This document shows, one piece after another, positions 1 through 6,428 of a stretch of DNA of 6,428 nt (position 1 is the stretch's first letter; each line of letters starts with the position of its first letter). The stretch covers positions 1 through 6,428 of the forward strand of contig NZ_JACIYL010000195.1 of assembly GCF_014359955.1 (NCBI RefSeq), in the 5' to 3' direction. The stretch is from Thermogutta sp. Its GTDB lineage: Bacteria; Planctomycetota; Planctomycetia; Pirellulales; Thermoguttaceae. The position numbers and the translations under genes were made by a program. A model generated the notes under the pieces. The model did not search any database and was not told the DNA's origin. It worked only from the letters and a program-made list of their open reading frames with translations.

Positions 1-309
1 CGGGAGCGTTCAGCGCGGGCGGCGAGGTTATTTTCACCAGAGTTCCTGGAGCAAATTGCCAACCACGCGGTCCATGTTGTGGAGACCGTGGACGAAAGAC
101 GCGAAGCGTTGCGACAGTGTCTCCAGGAATTGCAACCGCACCATCGCGATTTGCTGAACCAAAGATACTTCCAGCAGATGAGCACCGAGCAGATCGCTCA
201 ACTCCGCGGAAAGTCGGTCGAGGCCGTGCGGCGGATGCTCCACCGTATTCGCATGGCCGTGTTGAAGTGTATCCAGCACAAATTGCGCACGGCGGAAGAA
301 ACCGCCTGA
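1..309 (+). CDS. Sigma-70 family RNA polymerase sigma factor, C-terminal part (5' truncated by window)
   Basis: The reading frame is open from the first base to a TGA at 307-309, so this is the last 102 codons of a gene that starts upstream of the window. The visible part is sigma region 4. A linker and the segment REALRQCLQELQPHHRDLL (about residues 33-51 of the fragment) lead into a helix-turn-helix, STEQIAQLRGKSVEAVRRML (about 61-80), followed by HRIRMAVLKCI. The pattern of a CL..L repeat, a RY motif and a final RiR...L.CI matches the ECF-like Rhodopirellula/Verrucomicrobium sigma family as I remember it. Region 4 binds the -35 element and the core polymerase flap. The GTG at 79 is an internal codon, not the start, because the matching family segment begins before it. 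The FecR-type gene 38 bp downstream supports a sigma/anti-sigma pair. Region 2 is not visible. Confidence 0.85.
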   Translation, partial: RERSARAARLFSPEFLEQIANHAVHVVETVDERREALRQCLQELQPHHRDLLNQRYFQQMSTEQIAQLRGKSVEAVRRMLHRIRMAVLKCIQHKLRTAEETA

Positions 310-347
310 AAGCGGCGGAATGAAATTTCGAATCGGTTGAAACGCCC

Positions 348-2120
348 ATGACCCCGGAAGAACACTCGGCCCTCTGCCAACTCGTGGACGCCCTCGTCGA
401 AGGACGGGGCAGCGAGGAGGATGTGCGCCGCCTCGAAGAACTGGTACGCACTCCCGAGGGCAGAGAGCTGTACATCGACTATGTGCTGCTCCTCGGAGAA
501 CTCCACTGGGGCGCAGGGGGCCTGCTGGAGGTCCCCAATTCGCCGATTCCCGAGAATCTTTCGGGAATCCGTGCCGAGGTCGCCAGAAAACAATCTTTCG
601 CCGGGCAGAACAAAATAACCCGACGTCTCGTTGCCTGGGGGCTTGTTGGGATGGCTGCCGCCGTGGGCTTTTGTCTGGCTCTCCTTTGGAGGTGGCACGC
701 TTTCCTCACGCCGGAAATCACTCGTCTTCCAGAATCACGGATCGCCACCTGCGTCGATGTATTCGAGGCCTCTTTCGAAACTCCGCACCTTACAGTGGGA
801 AGTCCGCTCCAATCCGGTGATATCGTCCGTCTGCGTTCGGGGCTAGCAGCGTGGCGGGACCAACACGGAACAACCTGGACTTTGGAAGCGCCCGCCGTCC
901 TCCGCGTTGATGACGCCCAAAATGTGACGCTCACTTGCGGCAAAATGGTGGTCCAGCTCGCGCCGGGCTGTCGCGGTTTTCTGGTGAAAACACCCCATGC
1001 GAGAGTTATGGATCGTGGGACGAGCTTCGCCGTGGAAGTGACATCGGAGGCGACCCGGGTGCACGTTCTGACAGGAAAGGTGGCCCTGGGAGCGCTCCAG
1101 CCGGATGGTGGAGACATTCGGGAACTCGGAAAAGGACAGGCGGCGATGGTGGGTTCCGCCGGCCGAGTGGTCACCATTCCCTGGGGCGGCCACCGGTTCT
1201 GGGCACACATTCCGAAGAAGGGATCTGTTGCCGCCTGGCGTTACGTCGCGCTGCATGATCCCCATATCTGGTTGTCAGCCGACTTTGAACAGGAAGCCGC
1301 TCTGTACAACCACCGCGATGGTCATGTCGGGACCATTTTCCCGGTCAGAATGCGGGGTACGTTTTCGGACGTCTCCGCACAATGGGCAACTGGATATGGC
1401 GGGCAATCGCGGGCTGTGCGAGTGATTCGCGCCAACCGCGATGGCAATTCCAACGGGCTGGGATGGCAAAGCGAGGAGCCGCTGACGTTTCCAAATCGCT
1501 TCACTGCAGAGATCATTTTCCGGTTCGACGGCTGGCCAGAGGAATCGCCCGAGGCTGTGGGAAGCCTCCTCGCCACGCGGCAGGACGCACACCGCTGCGG
1601 ATTTCTGCTCGCTGCCGTGCCGTCGGAAACCGGGGCCCCAAGTGAGGCCGCCCTGGCTCACCTGCTCGTCGCCGATCAGAATTGGGCTCAAACCCGGGGA
1701 CGCCTGTCTGCCGGGCACTGGTATTTCGCCGTCGTGACCATTCAGACAGATGAACAGCGGAACTCCACGCACGTGTGCACCTACCTTCAGGATTTGACGG
1801 CTTACGGCGAGCTGGAGAAAGTTTTCGACGGATGGGTGGCCGGGACTGTACCGTCCGGTACGTTGGGAATCGGGAAGGGCTTTGATGCCCGATTGGCCCA
1901 TGCCTATCCATTTCCTGGCGCGATCGATGAGGTTGGCTTCTACAATGGAATTATGGAGGAGGAAACGATCCGACGTCATGCGGATTTCCTCGTTACTCAA
2001 GCGACTCCTGCTGGGGCAATACCGCTCCCCAGCGAGGCAGCGGAGGGGAGCGATATTGGGGATCCACTGATCCACACAAATAACGGAGCCATACCCCTGG
2101 AAAAACCGTCGTCAAAATAA
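348..2120 (+). CDS. FecR domain-containing membrane protein with C-terminal LamG domain (probable anti-sigma regulator)
   Basis: This 590-residue protein has four visible parts. The cytoplasmic N-terminal segment (about 1-90) carries the LVDALVEGRGSEEDVRRLEEL stretch typical of planctomycete FecR proteins. A single membrane helix lies at about 94-114. The FecR domain (about 130-275) has the characteristic GTSFAVEV (224-231) and RVHVLTGKVAL (237-247). A LamG/concanavalin-like domain (about 305-548) shows GHWYFAVVT (456-464) and the closing GAIDEVGFYNGIM (524-536). The last 40 residues are Gly/Pro/Ser-rich and look unstructured. FecR proteins usually transmit an envelope signal to, and often restrain, the adjacent sigma factor. 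The LamG part would bind a glycan or protein outside the membrane, but the ligand is unknown. The gene begins 38 bp after the sigma gene, and the ATG at 348 lacks a strong Shine-Dalgarno sequence, so translation may depend on the upstream gene. The domain calls are firm; the anti-sigma role is inferred. Confidence 0.88.
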   Translation: MTPEEHSALCQLVDALVEGRGSEEDVRRLEELVRTPEGRELYIDYVLLLGELHWGAGGLLEVPNSPIPENLSGIRAEVARKQSFAGQNKITRRLVAWGLVGMAAAVGFCLALLWRWHAFLTPEITRLPESRIATCVDVFEASFETPHLTVGSPLQSGDIVRLRSGLAAWRDQHGTTWTLEAPAVLRVDDAQNVTLTCGKMVVQLAPGCRGFLVKTPHARVMDRGTSFAVEVTSEATRVHVLTGKVALGALQPDGGDIRELGKGQAAMVGSAGRVVTIPWGGHRFWAHIPKKGSVAAWRYVALHDPHIWLSADFEQEAALYNHRDGHVGTIFPVRMRGTFSDVSAQWATGYGGQSRAVRVIRANRDGNSNGLGWQSEEPLTFPNRFTAEIIFRFDGWPEESPEAVGSLLATRQDAHRCGFLLAAVPSETGAPSEAALAHLLVADQNWAQTRGRLSAGHWYFAVVTIQTDEQRNSTHVCTYLQDLTAYGELEKVFDGWVAGTVPSGTLGIGKGFDARLAHAYPFPGAIDEVGFYNGIMEEETIRRHADFLVTQATPAGAIPLPSEAAEGSDIGDPLIHTNNGAIPLEKPSSK

Positions 2121-2198
2121 GCGTTTTCCGGTGGACGATCGGGGTCGGGACGGAAAGAGTCGTTGTGTCGTAGCTTAAATGAGACGCGAGGTGCCATC

Positions 2199-3755
2199 AT
2201 GAACCGCCGATTGCGAACGCATTCCCGTCGGGAGTTTCTTCAGGTGACCGGTCTCAGTTGGGTCATCGGTCAGGCCGGCGGAGTGGCCGTACCTGCCCTT
2301 GTCTTCGGAGAGGAAAACTCAGGGCCAATTGACTGCGGTCCACCTCCCAAAGCGGCACCGCAACACCGCACCGGGGGTGAATCATTCCCGCCGCTCCCGC
2401 TCCCCGTCACACCCTTGCGGCGCACGGAAAAGAAACGTCCGCCCAGTCCGCCTGCTCTGATCGGAAAAATGGCCCTGGGAAGTGTGCGCTGGATCACCCG
2501 CGATGGCAAACGGGTCATGTACCGGGACTGGATGACAGACCCCGCCGATGTCAACACCCTCCTTGAATGGACCAACGAAAAGCTGGGAATCCACTATCGG
2601 GCGGTCGAAACAGACTTCGCCCATTTCTCTTTCGATCCCCGGGAGTTACCGGCCCTGTTGTTTGCCGGTCATAATAGTTTTCAATTGACGGACGATGTCC
2701 GCGCGAAGCTTGCCCGATATGTCATGGATGGTGGCACCATCATCGGCGACGCGTGCTGCGGCTGGAACGATTTTGCGGAGTCGTTCCGTCGTGAAATGGA
2801 GCTCATCTTCCCCGGTCGGCCATTGCGAAAAATGCTTCCTGAAGAGCCAGTATTTTCTTCCTACTACAAACTGGGCAACTTCACCTACCAGAAGGCGGAC
2901 GGCTCTCGGTACGACGACGCTCCGTGCCTGGAGTCGATTGATTTCGGCTGTCGTTCCGGCGTGATCTTTTCCCCGGCCGATATGACGTGTGGCTGGGACG
3001 GTCACGACCATCCCCGCGGCCTGCGTCTGGTCATCGACCTGGCACGGCAGGTAGGGGCCAATTTGATCACGTACATTCTGGGAAGTTACCAACTGGCACG
3101 CTTCCTGAGCACCACTAAGGTGTACTATGAAGCCGAGGCTCCGACGCGGGACGATTTCGTCTTCGCGCAGATCATGCACGAGGGCGACTGGGATCCCGAC
3201 CCGTCGGCCGTCCACAATCTGCTCAAATTCGCGCGCGATAATTCCACCCTGGAGGTCAAATTCAAGCGGCAGAACATCCGCCTCACCGACCCGCAGGCGG
3301 CCAACTATCCGCTTCTTTACATGACAGGACATCGGGAATTCGTCTGGAACAACGACGAAGTCGCTTTCCTCCAGCGGTATTTGAAGGCGGGCGGTCTGCT
3401 CTTTGCCGATGCCTGCTGCGGCCGGATGTCCTTCGACATGGGTTTCCGCCGAGAAATCGCCAAAGTCTTCCCGGACGCCAGGCTGGAAAGGATCCCACTT
3501 GACCACCCGATTTACCACAATCTGTTCGACATCCAGGAAGTCGAATACACCCCGCGTGTTCGCGAGGACTTCGGCAACATCAACACACCGGAGCTGGAAG
3601 GCATCAGTATCGATGGCCGGCTGGCCGTCATTTACAGCCGATTCGACCTGGGGAATGGTTGGGAACAGTTCCCGCACCCGTATTCTTACGGTCTCAAAGA
3701 CGACTCCGCGTTGAAGATCGGCACCAACGTGATCGTATACGCCATCACGCACTGA
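2199..3755 (+). CDS. Tat-exported protein with two tandem DUF4159 domains
   Basis: The ATG at 2199 is chosen over the upstream TTG at 2163. It follows a GAGG (2188-2191) at suitable spacing and places a twin-arginine motif, SRREFLQ (residues 9-15), near the N-terminus, followed by a hydrophobic stretch to about residue 37. The predicted protein has 518 residues. A Pro-rich linker (about 41-90) leads to two copies of the same domain, about 94-297 and 314-518. Each has a DACCG motif (184-188 and 404-408), an FRRE motif (196-199 and 416-419), a GW after an IF/IY strand (265-266 and 487-488) and a closing G.N.I.Y (286-292 and 508-514). DUF4159 proteins (class I glutamine amidotransferase-like fold, to my knowledge) have no established reaction. 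Export by Tat implies cytoplasmic folding and an envelope location, possibly with a cofactor. The gene lies 78 bp after the FecR/LamG gene and may be co-transcribed with it. The family call is strong; the function is unknown. Confidence 0.85.
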   Translation: MNRRLRTHSRREFLQVTGLSWVIGQAGGVAVPALVFGEENSGPIDCGPPPKAAPQHRTGGESFPPLPLPVTPLRRTEKKRPPSPPALIGKMALGSVRWITRDGKRVMYRDWMTDPADVNTLLEWTNEKLGIHYRAVETDFAHFSFDPRELPALLFAGHNSFQLTDDVRAKLARYVMDGGTIIGDACCGWNDFAESFRREMELIFPGRPLRKMLPEEPVFSSYYKLGNFTYQKADGSRYDDAPCLESIDFGCRSGVIFSPADMTCGWDGHDHPRGLRLVIDLARQVGANLITYILGSYQLARFLSTTKVYYEAEAPTRDDFVFAQIMHEGDWDPDPSAVHNLLKFARDNSTLEVKFKRQNIRLTDPQAANYPLLYMTGHREFVWNNDEVAFLQRYLKAGGLLFADACCGRMSFDMGFRREIAKVFPDARLERIPLDHPIYHNLFDIQEVEYTPRVREDFGNINTPELEGISIDGRLAVIYSRFDLGNGWEQFPHPYSYGLKDDSALKIGTNVIVYAITH

Positions 3756-3757
3756 TG

Positions 3758-3805
3758 CGCTGGGTGTGACGGCGGACTGCGGAAGCAGTGGGCACTCTAC
3801 CAGCG
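3758..3805. terminator. Possible hairpin terminator between convergent genes
   Basis: The 60 bp between the convergent stops holds nested inverted repeats. An outer CGCTGG (3758-3763) pairs with CCAGCG (3800-3805). An inner ACTGC (3776-3780) pairs with GCAGT (3785-3789) around a GGAA loop, which fits the GNRA tetraloop pattern. No run of T follows on either strand, so this is not a classical intrinsic terminator. Its position between two converging genes is the main support for a termination role, and the arms are short enough to arise by chance. Confidence 0.25.
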
Positions 3806-3815
3806 ACGGTCAGGC

Positions 3816-4844
3816 TCACGGTTGAAGGATCACTTTGAGCAGGGGCTGTTTTCGCTGGTAAAGCTGCTCGAACCAGTAAGGGCCCTCTTCCAACGGCGCG
3901 ACTGCGCTGATCAGAGGGTCTACCGTCACAACTCCTCGGGCTAGCAAATCCAGGCATCGGGGATAATCGCCCTGTGAGGCGCAGGATCCCAGAAGTGTGA
4001 GTTCTCGGGTAACCACCGCCTGCAGAAGCAGTGTGGTTTGCGGGGCCAGGTTGCCCACAAGAACCACCCGACCACCTTTCTCCACGCTTTCGACAGCGGT
4101 GCGGACGGTCTCGTCGATGCCCACCGCATCGAAAACGAGCGTGATCCTTTTTCCGCCCGTGACTTTGGAGAGTTCCTCCCGCCAGGATTCATTCGGCGAA
4201 AAGACGGCAGTCGCTCCCGCATGGCGGACAAGCTCCTGGCGAAAAGGATCCGGTTCCAGGACCACAATGTGACTGGCTCCCGCAACCTTGACGAGTTGCA
4301 CGATCAGCGAACCGATCATTCCACCCCCGATGACGAGGACCGTCTCGCCCAGCCGTAGATTTCCGCGATCCACGGCGTGCAGGGCCACGGAAAGTGGTTC
4401 GATCAAGGCAGCCTGTTCGAAGGAAACACTATCCGGCAGGCGGTAGGCAATGTGTTCCGGCACGACGACATACTCGGCGAACGCCCCGTCCTGTCGGTAC
4501 TCGGCACAGGACACTCCCAGGACACGGCGGTTCTCGCAGAGGTTAATCCGCCCCTGACGGCAAAACTCACAGCGACCGCAATAAATTGTGGAATCGAAAG
4601 TAACCCGATCCCCCGGCCGAAATCGGCTGACGCCGTCGCCGATCTTCGCGACAACTCCAGAGGCTTCATGCCCCATGATGATCGGCGGTCGCCTGCGGCC
4701 TGTGCTGCCGTCGAACCCGTGGACATCGCTGCCACAAATGCCGCAGGCCCTCACTCTCACGAGAATCTCCCCCGCACCAGGTTCGGGCGTCGGAACATCC
4801 TGGATTTCCAATTGCTTGTAGGCGGTCAGTACAAGAGCTTTCAC
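3816..4844 (-). CDS. Zinc-dependent medium-chain alcohol dehydrogenase (sorbitol/galactitol-phosphate dehydrogenase-like)
   Basis: This 342-residue protein is the usual length for the zinc-containing medium-chain dehydrogenase family, which oxidises alcohols or polyols with NAD(P). Catalytic zinc ligands are visible at C37 (in CGICGSD), H59-E60 (in MGHE) and E149 (in ALIEP). The structural zinc set C89, C92, C95, C103 is complete. A Rossmann motif GGGMIG (173-178) follows, and an acidic residue, E197, sits near the end of the next strand, which favours NAD over NADP. The start is a GTG at 4844 preceded by AAGGAAG seven bases upstream, a good ribosome binding site. Segments such as GSDVHGFDG and RRVLGVSCAEY recall sorbitol, threonine and galactitol-1-phosphate dehydrogenases, but the substrate cannot be told from sequence. 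The gene stands alone, convergent with the DUF4159 gene. The family call is near certain; the substrate is open. Confidence 0.93.
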   Translation of the reverse strand: MKALVLTAYKQLEIQDVPTPEPGAGEILVRVRACGICGSDVHGFDGSTGRRRPPIIMGHEASGVVAKIGDGVSRFRPGDRVTFDSTIYCGRCEFCRQGRINLCENRRVLGVSCAEYRQDGAFAEYVVVPEHIAYRLPDSVSFEQAALIEPLSVALHAVDRGNLRLGETVLVIGGGMIGSLIVQLVKVAGASHIVVLEPDPFRQELVRHAGATAVFSPNESWREELSKVTGGKRITLVFDAVGIDETVRTAVESVEKGGRVVLVGNLAPQTTLLLQAVVTRELTLLGSCASQGDYPRCLDLLARGVVTVDPLISAVAPLEEGPYWFEQLYQRKQPLLKVILQP

Positions 4845-4887
4845 TTGGAGGCTTCCTTCAGGTCAGGACTGGACTGCCGGAATACTT

Positions 4888-4910
4888 CGGTTCTTCAACC
4901 GCTTTTTATA
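4888..4910 (-). promoter_or_regulatory. AT-rich -10-like box and dyad upstream of the dehydrogenase
   Basis: Read on the minus strand, TATAAA (4910-4905) is followed directly by the inverted repeat CGGTTGAAGAACCG (4901-4888), a 5 bp arm pair with a 4-base centre. A palindrome at this place would overlap the transcription start, where repressors often bind. No good -35 box stands 16-18 bases upstream. A perfect TTGACA does occur further up (4999-4994), but it has only a poor -10 partner. Read on the plus strand, the same bases form a small hairpin followed by TTTTT, so a weak terminator is the alternative reading. Confidence 0.3.
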
Positions 4911-5081
4911 TCGTCAGATCGCCAATCCGCACACTGTTTGCCAGGGCAGTGATCCTGGATCAGAAATTTGATGCTGCGGAATCGGGTTCCCTGTGTCAAG
5001 CGGCCGCAAGGCTGAGTCATCCCCACATTTCTGCTGCTGGAAAGTAGCACGAATCTGGACAACGCCTTGGGCAGGAGCGAG

Positions 5082-5142
5082 CCTCCGCCCGGAGGGACGT
5101 GCTTGTCACGTCCATATTCGGAAGGACCTGCTTGTCAGGTCC
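5082..5142. repeat. Tandem hairpin repeat pair (GGACnTGCTTGTCAnGTCC type)
   Basis: Two 19-base units, at 5095-5113 and 5124-5142, start 29 bases apart. The first reads GGACGTGCTTGTCACGTCC and the second GGACCTGCTTGTCAGGTCC. Each folds into a 7 bp stem with a CTTGT loop. They differ at only two bases, 5099/5128 and 5109/5138, and these two bases pair with each other in the stem, so pairing is kept in both. A further short palindrome, CCTCCGCCCGGAGG (5082-5095), abuts the first unit. I recall similar motifs dispersed in planctomycete intergenic DNA, but cannot confirm this here. The stems are self-complementary, so a transcript of either strand could fold. Confidence 0.75.
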
Positions 5143-5487
5143 GCCTCTCAACGTTGGATGCTCCATTTCGCATCACCGGGCACGGCGAGCGGGCCCCTCT
5201 GCGTTCGACGGACGCCGAGGAAGGTGTCCCTCCGATCAGCGCTGGTTCCTCCCTCCCCCGACCGATCGCGCCGGCGGTATCCGAATCCTGAGAAGCGATC
5301 GAATGTCCATTTCGCCTGGACGGCTCAGTTCCACCCGGACCACGGCACTGGCGGGGGCCGTTTACGAATGACCCGTACAACACCTTTGCGCTGCTGGCAT
5401 GTCATGGGTTTTGCAAAAATGGGATTGGCTCAGGCGGCAAGGACCAGCGTTTTTTCGGCGAGTTCCTCACTTTCGCGTTCAGAACGA

Positions 5488-5516
5488 TTGTCACGACTCG
5501 GGCCGGAGATTATTCT
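5488..5516 (+). promoter_or_regulatory. Putative sigma-70-type promoter for the prepilin-leader gene
   Basis: TTGTCA (5488-5493; five of six to the TTGACA consensus) is separated by exactly 17 bases from TATTCT (5511-5516; four of six to TATAAT). Transcription would start near 5523, giving a leader of about 107 bases before the GTG at 5630. It is the best-spaced box pair I noticed in this stretch, but planctomycete promoter consensus is poorly known and chance matches are common. Confidence 0.4.
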
Positions 5517-5629
5517 AATGGGCAGACTCCAGCCTGCTCGGGAACAGAGGGGGATCTGGAGGGGCCTCACGCGGTGGGTAAGCGAATACCGATCGTATCC
5601 TTGGTCTTCTTTTCCGGGAGGATGTTGCG

Positions 5630-6428
5630 GTGAATCGCGTCTCGTCATGTGGGTTTACACTCGTCGAGCTGTTGGTGGTCATCCTGATCATCGGTGTGCT
5701 GATCGGCCTTCTCTTACCGGCGGTGAAGTCGGCGAGAGAGGCTGCCCGGCAGTCGGCCCTCAGTTATCGCGAGCAACTCAGCGGCCCGCCCGCGGCTGAG
5801 GAACAGCCCAGCCCCCGCAGCACGCCTCGTGCGTCTCAACCAGCCCGGGTGGTGAACCTCCAGGCGGAAGTCATGCTGATCCCCAGATTGAGTGTGGGCA
5901 CAATCATTCCCGTTTCCCTGTATGAGGTTCAATTTCAGGGCAAGTTAGAAGCCCGGGCGCCGGCTCGAACTCCGGGAGAGTACTACATAGCTCTTCCACT
6001 ACCGCCAGAGATTGTTTCACTCGCCGAACTTGAAGTTCGCGTTGGCGATCAGGTTTGCGAAGACGTTGTCATTACCCCAGGGCAACTGCGATGCACGGTC
6101 TCCCTGAACGACTCACCCCAATCGATCGAGGCGCATTATTCAGCGGTTGGCCGTGGAGTTTTCGGCCTGGAAATCCCCGAGGGCGGCGTGGAAGACACGC
6201 TCGCACTGACGGTCAGAACCAGTGGTTCAGACGTGCGACTGATGGAACTCTCTCTTCAACCCACGGTAGCGAAGTCCTCTAAAGGTGGAGCGGAATACGT
6301 CTGGGAATACAAGAAACTCGTGTTCGGACGTCCTGTCCAGCTCGATGTGCTTGGCATCGCACCAGTGGATCGACTGGGCGAGCTGCGATGGCTGGGTCCC
6401 CTGAGCATTGTGTTTTTTGGATTGGTGG
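5630..6428 (+). CDS. Prepilin-leader membrane protein with CreD-like periplasmic domain (3' truncated by window)
   Basis: The frame is open from a GTG at 5630 to the window end (266 codons, no stop). GGGAGGA (5616-5622) lies seven bases before the GTG, an excellent ribosome binding site. The N-terminus is a type IV prepilin leader. Cleavage would fall between G8 and F9, giving FTLVE with the conserved glutamate at mature position 5, then a hydrophobic helix to about residue 29 and [14 protein letters not shown] (29-42), the hallmark of planctomycete DUF1559-type proteins. After that the family likeness stops: there is no NNLKQ motif. A Pro-rich linker (about 50-75) leads to a beta-rich domain with YSAVGRG (170-176) and [12 protein letters not shown] (225-236). 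A new hydrophobic segment begins at about 254 ([13 protein letters not shown]) and is cut by the window. The order of anchor, periplasmic domain and C-terminal membrane segments resembles CreD-family inner-membrane proteins. That likeness is from memory and moderate; a pseudopilin is less likely. Confidence 0.75.
   Translation, partial: MNRVSSCGFTLVELLVVILIIGVLIGLLLPAVKSAREAARQSALSYREQLSGPPAAEEQPSPRSTPRASQPARVVNLQAEVMLIPRLSVGTIIPVSLYEVQFQGKLEARAPARTPGEYYIALPLPPEIVSLAELEVRVGDQVCEDVVITPGQLRCTVSLNDSPQSIEAHYSAVGRGVFGLEIPEGGVEDTLALTVRTSGSDVRLMELSLQPTVAKSSKGGAEYVWEYKKLVFGRPVQLDVLGIAPVDRLGELRWLGPLSIVFFGLV

Larger units (their letters stand above)
4845..5629. other. 785 bp divergent intergenic region without a convincing gene
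   Basis: This stretch lies between the divergent dehydrogenase (-) and prepilin-leader (+) genes. All open frames here lack a family signature, a Shine-Dalgarno sequence or, for the longest in-frame stretch (5292-5633), any conventional start except an ATG four codons from its end and a GTG near its end. It must hold promoters for both flanking genes. I also see a paired hairpin repeat (5082-5142) and a CGATCGC/GCGATCG inverted repeat (5263-5269 and 5295-5301). No tRNA or known riboswitch was recognised. Its length is unusual next to the short gaps elsewhere in the window, which leaves room for a small RNA or a decayed gene, but I cannot demonstrate either. Confidence 0.6.

Noticed and set aside
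2125..2156. Inverted repeat TTTCCG/CGGAAA between the FecR/LamG and DUF4159 genes
   Set aside because: The arms are six bases with a 20-base loop and no T run follows, so a terminator cannot be supported.
2646..3752. Long open frame of 368 codons on the minus strand opposite the DUF4159 gene
   Set aside because: It lies entirely antisense to a gene with clear family motifs and a Tat signal, and its translation shows no recognisable domain. Such frames are common opposite GC-biased coding DNA.
4377..4952. 191-codon plus-strand open frame
   Set aside because: It is mostly antisense to the dehydrogenase, whose zinc and Rossmann motifs make the minus strand the true coding strand.
5263..5301. 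CGATCGC / GCGATCG inverted repeat with a 25-base spacer
   Set aside because: Seven-base arms containing the palindrome CGATCG are expected by chance in a region of this size, and no other signal accompanies them.
5292..5633. Open plus-strand stretch of about 113 codons whose stop overlaps the GTG of the prepilin-leader gene (GTGA)
   Set aside because: It has no usable start codon at a sensible place and its translation resembles nothing known to me. It could be a decayed gene end, but the evidence is too thin to annotate.
4993..5799. 268-codon plus-strand open frame
   Set aside because: Its 3' part overlaps the prepilin-leader gene in another frame, it runs through the hairpin repeats, and its Arg/Ser/Pro-rich translation has no family likeness.

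Overview
The window most likely comes from a member of the Planctomycetota (Pirellulales-like, moderately high GC). Four features suggest this: a sigma factor tail of the Rhodopirellula/Verrucomicrobium type, a FecR protein with a C-terminal LamG domain, a Tat-exported tandem DUF4159 protein, and a prepilin leader of the kind that begins planctomycete DUF1559 proteins. The assignment rests on family knowledge, not on a database search.

Layout. Positions 1-309 (+) hold the 3' end of a sigma-70 family gene, ending in region 4. It is followed after 38 bp by a membrane FecR/LamG protein (348-2120, +), its probable anti-sigma or surface-sensing partner. After another 78 bp comes a Tat-signal protein made of two consecutive DUF4159 domains (2199-3755, +). 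These three genes run in one direction with short gaps and no obvious terminator between them, so they may form one cell-envelope regulatory unit. A zinc-dependent medium-chain dehydrogenase converges on them (3816-4844, -). Only 60 bp lie between the convergent stops, and they hold a possible hairpin.

Positions 4845-5629 are a 785 bp divergent intergenic region without a convincing gene. It holds a dyad and AT-rich box upstream of the dehydrogenase, a pair of near-identical hairpins joined by a compensatory base change, and a plausible sigma-70-type promoter for the last gene. From 5630 to the window end (+) runs an incomplete gene. It begins with a type IV prepilin leader but continues into a periplasmic domain and the start of a second membrane segment, resembling CreD-type inner-membrane proteins more than a pilin.

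The three points most worth a second look are the compensatory hairpin pair, the prepilin-leader/CreD-like chimera, and the gap-poor 220-residue internal duplication of DUF4159. No defence system, CRISPR array, tRNA, rRNA or insertion sequence was seen.
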